NCBI RefSeq assembly: GCF_001512295.1
Contig: NZ_LNUP01000002.1
Coordinates: forward strand, 186,001-250,000
Reading direction: 5' to 3'
Source: Pseudomonas sp. EpS/L25
GTDB taxonomy: Bacteria; Pseudomonadota; Gammaproteobacteria; Pseudomonadales; Pseudomonadaceae
Length of the DNA stretch: 64,000 nucleotides
The notes under the pieces were generated by a model. It was not told the DNA's origin and searched no databases. It worked only from the letters and a program-made list of their open reading frames with translations. This document shows positions 52,513-60,123 of this stretch, piece after piece (the first letter of the stretch is position 1; each line of letters opens with the position of its first letter). Both the position numbers and the translations under genes were made by a program.

Positions 52513-52689
52513 GACGCGTGGGAGTAGGGCGTTCGGCAGGCTTTGCCGAGACGGCTTCGAGACAGGATCGATATCCCGGCTGCAAGGACAGTCCCTTGGG
52601 CCCCCAAGCTGGCACGCGCCTTGATCGGGCGCGGACAAGACACGAGGTCGCCCGCGGGCGCCTCGTCCATCGAGAGAAGAGGTAGCGCA

Positions 52690-53976
52690 ATGCAAGGCAA
52701 CGACAGAACACGCATCGTGGTGACCGGCATGGGCACGGTCAGTCCGCTGGGATGTGGCATCGACAGGGTCTGGGCACGGCTGCTGGCCGGCCGTTCGGGC
52801 CTGGGCCTGCTGCCACCCGAGGTCAGCGACGGGGTGGGCAGTCTCATCGCCGGCCAGGTACCGAGCCTCGCCGAAGATCCGGAGGCGGGCTACGACCCCC
52901 TGGTGGCCATCGCCGCCAAGGATCTGAAGAAGATGGATCGCTTCATCGAGTTCGCCCTGGTGGCGGCCCGGGAAGCGCTCGACCAAGCCGGCTGGCAGCC
53001 GACCAGCGAGGCGCAACGCGAGCGGACAGCGACCATCATCGCCTCCGGGGTGGGTGGTTTCGGCGCCATCGCCGAGGCGGTGCGGACCACCGATGCCCGC
53101 GGCCCACGCCGGCTCTCGCCATTCACCGCGCCGTCGTTCCTGGCCAACATGGCCGCCGGTAACGTGTCCATCCAGTACGGTTTCCGCGGTCCGCTGGGAG
53201 CGCCCATCACTGCCTGCGCCGCCGGTGTCCAGGCCATCGGCGATGCCGCCCGGCTGATCCGCAGTGGCGAGGCCGACATCGCCCTCTGCGGCGGGGCCGA
53301 GGCGGCCATCAACCGCGTGAGCCTGGGCAGCTTCGCCGTCGCCCGGGCCCTGTCCACGGGATTCAACGACCGCCCAGAGCAGGCGTCGCGGCCCTTCGAT
53401 CGGGATCGTGACGGCTTCGTCATGGCCGAGGGGGCGGGGCTGCTGGTGATCGAGACCCTGGAGCACGCCCTGGCTCGCGGCGCCACGCCCCTGGCCGAAC
53501 TGGTGGGCTATGGCACCAGCGCCGATGCCTATCACCTCACCGCCGGCCCGGAAGACGGCAGCGGCGCCCGCCGCGCCATGGCGCAGGCCTTGCGCCAGGC
53601 CGGAATCGATGCCGCCCAGGTCCAGCACATCAATGCCCACGCCACCTCCACCCAGGTAGGCGACAAGGGCGAGCTGGCGGCCATCCGCGCGGTCTTCGGT
53701 GACCACGCTCCGGTAGCCATCACCTCGACCAAGTCGAGCACCGGACATCTGCTGGGCGCGGCGGGCGGTATCGAGGCGATCTTCACCGTGCTCGCCCTGC
53801 GCGATCAGGTGGTGCCGCCGACCTTGAACCTGCACCACCCCGATCCGGCCGCGGAAGGCCTGGACATCGTCGCCCTGCAGGCTCGGCGAATGCCGATCGA
53901 CTACGCCCTCTCCAACGGCTTCGGTTTCGGCGGGGTGAACGCCAGCGTGCTGTTCAGGCGTTGGATGGGGGCGTGA
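52690..53976 (+). CDS. Beta-ketoacyl-ACP synthase II (FabF-like)
   Basis: Condensing enzyme of fatty-acid or related acyl-chain synthesis, 428 aa. Active-site residues: Cys176 (TACAAGVQ), His317 (NAHATST), Lys348 (TSTKSSTGH) and His353. The N-terminal RIVVTGMGTVSPLG is typical. The start ATG at 52690 has AGAGG about 8 bases upstream; the frame is open further up. It follows the MFS gene by 177 bp. It is not next to acpP/fabG, so it is a stand-alone KAS, possibly a specialised paralogue; the housekeeping role cannot be excluded. Confidence 0.93.
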   Translation: MQGNDRTRIVVTGMGTVSPLGCGIDRVWARLLAGRSGLGLLPPEVSDGVGSLIAGQVPSLAEDPEAGYDPLVAIAAKDLKKMDRFIEFALVAAREALDQAGWQPTSEAQRERTATIIASGVGGFGAIAEAVRTTDARGPRRLSPFTAPSFLANMAAGNVSIQYGFRGPLGAPITACAAGVQAIGDAARLIRSGEADIALCGGAEAAINRVSLGSFAVARALSTGFNDRPEQASRPFDRDRDGFVMAEGAGLLVIETLEHALARGATPLAELVGYGTSADAYHLTAGPEDGSGARRAMAQALRQAGIDAAQVQHINAHATSTQVGDKGELAAIRAVFGDHAPVAITSTKSSTGHLLGAAGGIEAIFTVLALRDQVVPPTLNLHHPDPAAEGLDIVALQARRMPIDYALSNGFGFGGVNASVLFRRWMGA

Positions 53977-54111
53977 CTCCTGCTGAACTCGCAAGCACCC
54001 GGAGCTCGGCCGGCCGCTCGCGCTTGCGGCGATGCACACGATTTTTTGGACTCGCATAGCGGTAGGAGCGGCGTTTCCCTGCGTCGTTTTCAGATAGAAA
54101 TTGAGTCCACC

Positions 54112-54139
54112 AGGAAGAGAAGGCGCTCTTCCTGTTTTT
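54112..54139 (+). terminator. Intrinsic terminator downstream of the KAS gene
   Basis: AGGAAGAG (54112–54119), loop AAGGCG and CTCTTCCT (54126–54133) form a perfect 8-bp stem followed by GTTTTT. It lies 136 bp past the KAS stop on the same strand and ends the efflux-island transcript. Confidence 0.85.
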
Positions 54140-54241
54140 CTCCAGCCGCTGTCCAAGACCTCAGTGGGCAGCTCTAGGTAGGTCCCAGGGCTGACGAGCA
54201 CGCATCGGGTAGGAGTGCCGAAGAGATGCCCTAAGCAAGCA

Positions 54242-54261
54242 TACATACAAGAATGTTTGTA
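54242..54261. promoter_or_regulatory. AcrR/TtgR-type operator candidate
   Basis: TACATACA (54242–54249) and TGTTTGTA (54254–54261) match as an inverted repeat in 7 of 8 positions, 55 bp before the TetR gene at 54317. The arms are the same TACAtACA/TGTxTGTA half-sites known for AcrR and TtgR operators. It overlaps the most AT-rich part of the leader, hence the likely promoter. Confidence 0.65.
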
Positions 54262-54316
54262 AAAGGCAGGCCAAACGTTAAACTGCCAGAACAGACGCCG
54301 TTGAAACGAGAGAGTC

Positions 54317-54931
54317 ATGCGCCGTACCAAAGAAGACGCTGAGCAAACCCGGCAGACCATTCTGGATGCAGCCGAGGCGTTGTTTCTCACCAATGGTGTT
54401 TCGCGCACCAGCCTCGAAATGATCGCCAGAGAGTGTGGGTTCACTCGAGGCGCGGTCTATTGGCACTTCAGGGACAAGGCGCAGCTGGTCCATGAGATGC
54501 TCAATCGCATCCGCATTCCGCTCGATGAAGTCCCCCAGCAGTTGAGTGCGGATGGGGAGGGTGATTGCCTGATGAGGCTGTACGAACTGTGCGTCGAGTG
54601 CATGGAGAAATTCGTTCAGCCGGGACGGGAGCGTCGAGTCATGACCATCCTGATGCACCGTTGCGAATTCACTCTGGAACTGCAGGAAGTCGAACAGCGG
54701 GAAAATGCCTTGACCCGCGAATTCGTAGCGCTCGTCGAACGCCTCTTCGACAGCCAGCGGCAGCGCCTGCAGGCCGCGGTGACGCCAAGAAGTGCCAGCC
54801 TCCAGCTGCATAGCCTGTTTTGCGGCACGCTGGCGGGCATCCTGCGTGACCAGGACATCTTCGCACCGCTCAGGGATGTACGGCTGATCTTCACCCTCTA
54901 CTTCAGGTCGCTGGTGAAAGACTGGCGCTAA
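54317..54931 (+). CDS. TetR-family regulator (AcrR/TtgR type)
   Basis: The 204-aa protein has N-terminal MRRTKEDAEQTRQTILDAAEALFLTNGVSRTSLEMIARECGFTRGAVYWHFRDKAQLVHEML, nearly the canonical AcrR/TtgR HTH, and a ligand domain with the MTILMHRCEFT segment typical of these multidrug-sensing repressors. In P. putida and E. coli such a gene is divergent from its RND pump. Here the upstream neighbour is the KAS gene and the downstream neighbour is an unrelated sugar-binding operon, so its pump is either the island upstream or elsewhere. Autoregulation through the palindrome at 54242–54261 is likely. Confidence 0.9.
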   Translation: MRRTKEDAEQTRQTILDAAEALFLTNGVSRTSLEMIARECGFTRGAVYWHFRDKAQLVHEMLNRIRIPLDEVPQQLSADGEGDCLMRLYELCVECMEKFVQPGRERRVMTILMHRCEFTLELQEVEQRENALTREFVALVERLFDSQRQRLQAAVTPRSASLQLHSLFCGTLAGILRDQDIFAPLRDVRLIFTLYFRSLVKDWR

Positions 54932-55125
54932 CGGTGGGCGAACGGCGCGCCAGTGGAGCAAGGGAGCGGCACCGAAGCCTTTCTCCCCTGGACGCAGTGC
55001 CGTTGTGCCTTGGGAGTCGGTTTTCAGCCTTCGCGGGGCGTCCCTGCAGGGCGATCCCGCCTTTCTGGCTGCGACCCGTACACCCTTGGGACGCCACCGC
55101 GTTCATGCCGGCGCGCCTCCAGTCG

Positions 55126-56052
55126 CTACTTGAAACGAGCGGTGTAGTCCGCCAGGTTGCTGGGCGTGATCAGCTCGTACGGCACCCAGACATCCGCCTG
55201 GACCGGTTCCTTGCGGATCATCCTGAGCGCGGACTGTACCGCCTGCACGGCCTGGCCCCGCGGGTCCTGGAACACCGAGGCGGCCAGCAGACCGCGCTTG
55301 ATCGCCGCCTGGCCGTCGGGCAGGCCATCCACGCCCACCACCGGCACCTCGCCCTTGGCCTTGCCGGCCTGCTGCAGCGCCATGGCGGCACCAATGGCCA
55401 TCTCGTCGTTGTTGGCGACGATGGCGTCGAAGTGGGTCCCTGCGGTCAGCCAGTTGCTGGTCAGGTCCATGCCCTTGCTGCGATCCCAGTCGGCGTTCTG
55501 CTGGGCCACCACCTTGATGCCGGGATAGGCCTTGAGCGCTTCCTTGAGACCCTCGGAGCGGCCGCGGGTGGCGTTCTGGGTCAGCTCGCCCATGATCAGG
55601 GCGATGCTGCCCTTGCCGTTCAGCTGCTTGGCGATGAACTGCCCCTGCAACTGCCCGGCCTGCAGGTCGTCCGAGGCCACGGCGACCACGCCGGCGGGCA
55701 GCCTGGGATCGTCCGGGCGGCGGTTGACGTACACCAGCGGAATCCCGGCCGTGGTGGCGGCGCGAGTGATGTTCACCGTGGCGGCGGTGTCCACCGGCAG
55801 CACGATCACCGCGTCCACCTTCTGCGCCAGGAAGCTCTGCACCTGGTTCAGCTGGCGCACGACGTCGCCCTGGGCGTCCTCGAATTGCATGCTGATCCTT
55901 TCCGTCTTGCCGGCCTCTTCGAGATTGCGGCGGACGTAGGTCATGAAGTTGTCGTCGACCTTGGCGATGCTGACGCCGATGCGGTAGTCGGCGAGGGCCA
56001 GGGGTGTCAGGGCGAGTGCGAAGGCGGCGCACAGCAGGTTGCGAAGCAGCAT
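55126..56052 (-). CDS. Periplasmic sugar-binding protein (RbsB family)
   Basis: Periplasmic binding protein of the ABC-sugar/inositol family, 308 aa with a signal peptide (LLRNLLCAAFALALTPLALA). Typical segments: DYRIGVSIAKVDDNFMTYVRRNLEEAG, AVIVLPVDTAATVNITRAATTAGIPLVYVNR and GTHFDAIVANNDEMAIGAAMAL. It is the third gene of a 56.9–55.1 kb operon, 46 bp after the TIM-barrel gene. No ATP-binding or permease genes follow, so its membrane partners must be encoded outside the window or the protein serves a sensor. The sugar is unknown. Confidence 0.9.
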   Translation of the reverse strand: MLLRNLLCAAFALALTPLALADYRIGVSIAKVDDNFMTYVRRNLEEAGKTERISMQFEDAQGDVVRQLNQVQSFLAQKVDAVIVLPVDTAATVNITRAATTAGIPLVYVNRRPDDPRLPAGVVAVASDDLQAGQLQGQFIAKQLNGKGSIALIMGELTQNATRGRSEGLKEALKAYPGIKVVAQQNADWDRSKGMDLTSNWLTAGTHFDAIVANNDEMAIGAAMALQQAGKAKGEVPVVGVDGLPDGQAAIKRGLLAASVFQDPRGQAVQAVQSALRMIRKEPVQADVWVPYELITPSNLADYTARFK

Positions 56053-56098
56053 GTCTGGTTCCTCTTGTTGTTATGCGAGCGAAAACATCTATCGGGGA

Positions 56099-56887
56099 TT
56101 AGAGGGTGAAGGCCGTTCTGAAGCGCTCCAACGCGCGCTCGGTATCACCTTCAGCGGCCCAGCCTTCGAGGCCGACCACGCCGCGATAGCCGAGCGCGGC
56201 GAGCGCGCGGGCGATGGCCGGGTAGTGGATCTCGCCGGTGCCCGGTTCGCAGCGTCCGGGGACGTCGGCGACCTGGATCTCGCCGATCGCCGGACCTGCC
56301 CGGCGGATCAGCTCGATCAGGTTTCCTTCGCCGATCTGGGCGTGGTAGAGGTCCAGGTTGAGCCGCAGGTGGGGGCTGGCGACCGCCTCGATCAGGGCCA
56401 GGGTGTCTTCGGCGCGGGCGAAGGGCACGCCGGGATGATCCACGGCGGTATTGAGGTTCTCCAGCAGGAAGACCCGGCCCGCGGACTCGCCCAGGCGGGC
56501 GATCTCGCCGAGGGTGTCGCGCGCCGCCAGCCAGTGCTGGCCGCTCACCGCGGCCAGCGGCTTGACCGGCAGGCCGCGCGGGTCCAGGCCGGTGCCATGC
56601 AGATTGAGCGAAGGGCACCCCAGGCGCTCGGCCACGGCCAGGGATTCCCGGGCACTGGCGAGCAGGGCGGCGCGGCCCTCGGCGCTCACCAGGTCACCGG
56701 AGACGTAGCCGGTCATGGAGGTGAAGCGCGCGCCGGTGGCGGCCAGGGCGTCGATGTCGTGGCGCGTCCAGTCCCAGATCTCCACGGCGAAGCCCAGGGC
56801 GTGCAGGCGGCGGACCCGCTCGACGAAGGGCCGGTCGAGAAAGACCATTTCGGCGCTGACGGCCAGGATGAAGGGCGATGGGGTCAT
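56099..56887 (-). CDS. TIM-barrel sugar isomerase/epimerase-like protein
   Basis: The 262-aa member of the xylose-isomerase-like TIM barrel family is closest to hydroxypyruvate isomerases. It contains FAVEIWDWTRHDIDALAA, LNLHGTGLDPRG, FLLENLNTAVDHPGVPFA (metal-ligand Glu) and GEIQVADVPGRCEPGTGEI, which carries the last ligands. Start ATG at 56887, with GGAG 8 bases upstream; a GTG at 56896 overlaps the previous stop and is a less likely alternative. It lies 5 bp after the oxidoreductase gene. Confidence 0.88.
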   Translation of the reverse strand: MTPSPFILAVSAEMVFLDRPFVERVRRLHALGFAVEIWDWTRHDIDALAATGARFTSMTGYVSGDLVSAEGRAALLASARESLAVAERLGCPSLNLHGTGLDPRGLPVKPLAAVSGQHWLAARDTLGEIARLGESAGRVFLLENLNTAVDHPGVPFARAEDTLALIEAVASPHLRLNLDLYHAQIGEGNLIELIRRAGPAIGEIQVADVPGRCEPGTGEIHYPAIARALAALGYRGVVGLEGWAAEGDTERALERFRTAFTL

Positions 56888-56892
56888 GGGCT

Positions 56893-57909
56893 TCACTCCG
56901 CGACGGCGACCGGTTGGCCGGTCTGCACCGATTCGATGGCCGCCAGGGCGATAGCCAGCGCGGCGCGGGCGTCGGCGCCACTGACCGGTACCGGCGTGCC
57001 CTGGCGCACGGCATCGACGAAGGCACGTAGTTCGGCCAGGTAGGCGTCGCGCAGCAACTCGGCATCGGAGCGCTGGGTGGTCTGGCTGATGCCTTCGGCG
57101 CCGTAGCAGACCAGCTCGCTGGTCCGGGCGTCCCCGGCGGTCAGCATCCCCGCGCTGCCGAACACCTCGCCGCGCACGTCGTAGCCGTACACCGCCTGGA
57201 AGTTGGCCTCGGCGGTGGCGATGGCGCCGTTGTCGTAGCGGATGGTCACCACGGCGGTGTCCAGCAGCCCGCGGTCACGGAAATCGGGGCGCACCAGGGC
57301 GTCGGCCACCGCGTAGACCTGCACGGCGCGGGCGCCCGGATTGAAGAAGTTGAGGGTGTCGAAGTCGTGGATCAGGGTTTCGAGGAAGATGGTCCAGGGT
57401 TTCACCGCCGCCGGATCGTGCAGCGCAGGATCGCGGGTGAGGGAGCGCAGCAGTTGCGGCGTGCCGATCCGGCCTTGAACGATCAGTTCCCGGGCGGTGC
57501 GGAAGCTGGTGGCGAAACGCCGGTTGAAGCCCACTTGGAGGGCCACGCCGGCCTCCGCGCAGGCGGCGATGGCCCGGTCGGCCTCTTCCAGGGTCACGGC
57601 CATGGGTTTTTCGCAGAACACCGGCTTGCCGGCTCGGGCGGCGGCCACCACCAGCTCGGCATGGCTACGGGCCGGAGCGACGATGACCACGGCCTCCACG
57701 GCGGGATTCTCGATCAGCGCCTGGGGATCGGTGTGGCGGTGGGTGACGTCCAAAAGTTCGCCGAGCCGGGCGGCGGCGCCGGGCGCCGGATCGGCCAGGG
57801 CGACCAGGCGCGCGCCGTGCAGGTGCTGGGCGAGGGCGGTGGCATGGAAGGTACCCATGCGACCGGTGCCGATGAGGCCGAGGGAAAGTGGGTTTTTCTG
57901 CTGGGGCAT
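56893..57909 (-). CDS. Gfo/Idh/MocA-family oxidoreductase (inositol dehydrogenase-like)
   Basis: NAD(P)-dependent sugar or polyol dehydrogenase, 338 aa. The Rossmann motif GLIGTGRMG is at 11–19 and the catalytic-cofactor motif EKP at 100–102 (VFCEKPMAV); the C-terminal half has the family beta-sheet with HDFDTLNFFNPGA. Closest relatives are inositol 2-dehydrogenases, but the substrate is not proved. Start ATG at 57909 with AGAGGA 7 bases upstream. First gene of an operon under a sigma-54 promoter. Confidence 0.9.
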   Translation of the reverse strand: MPQQKNPLSLGLIGTGRMGTFHATALAQHLHGARLVALADPAPGAAARLGELLDVTHRHTDPQALIENPAVEAVVIVAPARSHAELVVAAARAGKPVFCEKPMAVTLEEADRAIAACAEAGVALQVGFNRRFATSFRTARELIVQGRIGTPQLLRSLTRDPALHDPAAVKPWTIFLETLIHDFDTLNFFNPGARAVQVYAVADALVRPDFRDRGLLDTAVVTIRYDNGAIATAEANFQAVYGYDVRGEVFGSAGMLTAGDARTSELVCYGAEGISQTTQRSDAELLRDAYLAELRAFVDAVRQGTPVPVSGADARAALAIALAAIESVQTGQPVAVAE

Positions 57910-57961
57910 GAGGCGTCCTCTTATGGTTGTTGTACGCATGGGGGTGAGCCGGGGAGGGCTG

Positions 57962-57978
57962 AGCAACCAGCATGCCAG
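57962..57978 (-). promoter_or_regulatory. Sigma-54 (-24/-12) promoter of the dehydrogenase operon
   Basis: On the minus strand CTGGCATG-CTGG-TTGCT matches the sigma-54 consensus (TGGCACG-N4-TTGCT) in all but one base, with correct GG-to-GC spacing of 10 bp. It lies 53 bp upstream of the oxidoreductase start. The divergent gene encodes a sigma-54 activator. Promoter of that activator itself is not apparent. Confidence 0.85.
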
Positions 57979-58043
57979 AGAACGGAATGCGGCCAGGCCG
58001 CGGGCTGCAGGGCTTGTCAGTCCAGGATTATGTCTATAAAAAA

Positions 58044-58065
58044 GACATGTCCAGCTGGACATGTC
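58044..58065. promoter_or_regulatory. Perfect 22-bp palindrome, probable activator-binding site
   Basis: GACATGTCCAG followed by CTGGACATGTC is a perfect inverted repeat, with GGACATGTCC nested at its right half. It lies 25 bp before the activator start and is centred about 79 bp upstream of the -24 element, a normal distance for an enhancer site of a sigma-54 activator. It also overlaps the activator's own promoter region, so it may serve autoregulation. Confidence 0.8.
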
Positions 58066-58089
58066 CAATAGTTGGACGAGGAGTCGAAG

Positions 58090-60075
58090 ATGCAGGAGCA
58101 GCGCGCCCCGAGCGAACTGACGCGGGAATTGCAGTTCGTCGGCGAGCTGCAGCGGTCGACGGTCGCCGAAAGCGTCCAGCGCGAGCTGGAGGCCGCCTGG
58201 CAGGCCTGCCTGGCAGGGGCGGATGAGCTACCCCTGGTGCGACCGGTGATCCGGGCGTCCTGGCTGCGTAGCCGCGCGGCGGGCATCGTCGCGGAGGAAT
58301 TCCACTACGAGTTCGTCGAGCCGCAGGATCTGGCCCGCCGGCTGCAGCGGCAGCGCGAGCTGCTGGAGATCGCCGCGCCGGTCATGGCCGAGCTGCTGCG
58401 CTACAACCCGGACGGCCACCTCAACCTGGCGGATGCCGAGGGCGTGACCCTGGCCGCCTGCGGTCTCGACCTCACGCCACTGGGCAGTCGGCTGTTGGAA
58501 TCGGTGCAGGGCACCAACTGCACCGGGCTGGCCCTGCGCGAGCAGCGGCTGGTGTTCGTCCTGGCGGGGGAAAACTTCAAGCGCGAGCTGCGGGAGCGGC
58601 GGATGCACTGCGCCTCCGCACCGGTCCGCGACACCCAGGGGCGGCTGCTCGGCGCCCTGACCCTCACCGCAGCGGTAGGCAACTTCCACTGCCATACCCT
58701 GGGCACGGTGCAGGCCGCGGCGGAGGCGATCTCCCGGCAGCTGGCGCTCACCGCCCTGCTGGACGAGCAGCAGCGGGTGCTGGAGGTGCTGAACGAGGGC
58801 GTCATCCTGCTCGACGACGACCACCGCATCCGTAGCCTCAACGGCTATGCCCGCCGACTGCTGCAGCTCGACGATCCACAACGGGGGCGTCCCTTCGCCA
58901 GCTTCATCACCCAGGACATCGACCTCGACCTCTGGCTGGATCGCCGCTGGGAGCGCCAGGACCGCGATCTCACCCTGCGGCTGCCGGATGGCAGCGGATT
59001 GCCATGCCTGGCCTCCGCCGCGCCCATCGCCCAGGGCGGCTGGGTGCTGTCGCTGCGGGAGAACCGGCGTATCCGCGAGATCACCCGCCAGTTGCTGGGC
59101 ACCCGGGCGCGATATGGCTTCGGCGATATCCAGGGACGCTCGCCGGCGTTGCAGAACAGTCTCCGGCTGGCACAGGCGGCCAGCCGCAGCGAAGCCACGG
59201 TGCTGGTGCTGGGGGAGAGCGGGGTGGGCAAGGAGCTGTTCGCCCAGGCCATCCACAACGCCAGCGACCGGCGTAATGGCCCCTTCGTCGCCCTCAACTG
59301 CGGCGCCATCCCCCGCGACCTGGTGCAGAGCGAACTGTTCGGCCATGTCGAGGGTGCCTTCACCGGCGCCGCCCGTGGCGGTGCGGCGGGCAAGTTCGAA
59401 CTCGCCGACGGCGGCACCCTGTTCCTCGATGAAATCGGCGACATGCCCCTGGAGGCCCAGGTGAGCCTGCTGCGGGTGCTGCAGGAAGGCGAGGTGACCC
59501 GGGTCGGCGCCAAGAAGGCCCAGGCGGTGGACGTCCGGGTCATCGCCGCCACCCATCGCGATCTGGCCCAGGCGGTGGCGGGTGGCAGCTTCCGCGAGGA
59601 CGTCTTCTATCGCCTCAACGTCCTCACCCTGCAGGTACCGCCGCTGCGCGAGCGCCGCGAAGACATCCCGCTGCTGGTGGCGAGCCTGATCGAGAAGCTG
59701 GGGCGCCATCTGCAGCGACCGCCGCTGGCCATCGCCGACGAGGCGCTGGCCTTGCTGGTGGCCCACGGTTGGCCGGGCAATGTGCGGGAACTGGAGAACG
59801 TCATCGAGCGGGCGATGAACCTGGCCCAGGGCACGCTCATCCAGCCGACGGACCTGCCGCCCGGCCTGCTCGCCGCGGCCGCGCCCGAGGTTGCGGAAGG
59901 CGACCGCCTGACGCCGCTGGAGCTCGGTCAGCGCGACCTGATCCGCGCGACCCTGGAACAGACCCGCGGCAACCTGCGGCAGACCGCGAGCCGACTGGGC
60001 ATTTCCCGCGCCGGGCTGTACGTCAAGCTGCGCCGTTACGGCCTGGAGCCGGCGGACTTTCGGACCGGACGCTGA
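58090..60075 (+). CDS. Sigma-54-dependent transcriptional activator (AcoR-like)
   Basis: The 661-aa bacterial enhancer-binding protein has a GAF-type sensory domain (residues ~60–220), a PAS-like region (~225–330), an AAA+ domain (~345–580: Walker A GESGVGKE 375–382, GAFTGA loop 422–427, Walker B FLDEIG 445–450) and a Fis-type HTH at the C-terminus (~620–655; NLRQTASRLGISRAGLYVKLRRYGL). Start ATG at 58090 with GAGGAG 6 bases away. It is divergent from the dehydrogenase operon and presumably responds to its substrate. Confidence 0.95.
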   Translation: MQEQRAPSELTRELQFVGELQRSTVAESVQRELEAAWQACLAGADELPLVRPVIRASWLRSRAAGIVAEEFHYEFVEPQDLARRLQRQRELLEIAAPVMAELLRYNPDGHLNLADAEGVTLAACGLDLTPLGSRLLESVQGTNCTGLALREQRLVFVLAGENFKRELRERRMHCASAPVRDTQGRLLGALTLTAAVGNFHCHTLGTVQAAAEAISRQLALTALLDEQQRVLEVLNEGVILLDDDHRIRSLNGYARRLLQLDDPQRGRPFASFITQDIDLDLWLDRRWERQDRDLTLRLPDGSGLPCLASAAPIAQGGWVLSLRENRRIREITRQLLGTRARYGFGDIQGRSPALQNSLRLAQAASRSEATVLVLGESGVGKELFAQAIHNASDRRNGPFVALNCGAIPRDLVQSELFGHVEGAFTGAARGGAAGKFELADGGTLFLDEIGDMPLEAQVSLLRVLQEGEVTRVGAKKAQAVDVRVIAATHRDLAQAVAGGSFREDVFYRLNVLTLQVPPLRERREDIPLLVASLIEKLGRHLQRPPLAIADEALALLVAHGWPGNVRELENVIERAMNLAQGTLIQPTDLPPGLLAAAAPEVAEGDRLTPLELGQRDLIRATLEQTRGNLRQTASRLGISRAGLYVKLRRYGLEPADFRTGR

Positions 60076-60123
60076 AGCGGCGGTGCCAGGCGCCGTGCGC
60101 AATGCTCGGGCGCCTGGCTTCGC

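Noticed and set aside
52435-54444. 669-aa minus-strand ORF opposite the KAS gene
   Set aside because: Antisense to the KAS gene and crosses the terminator and TetR start.
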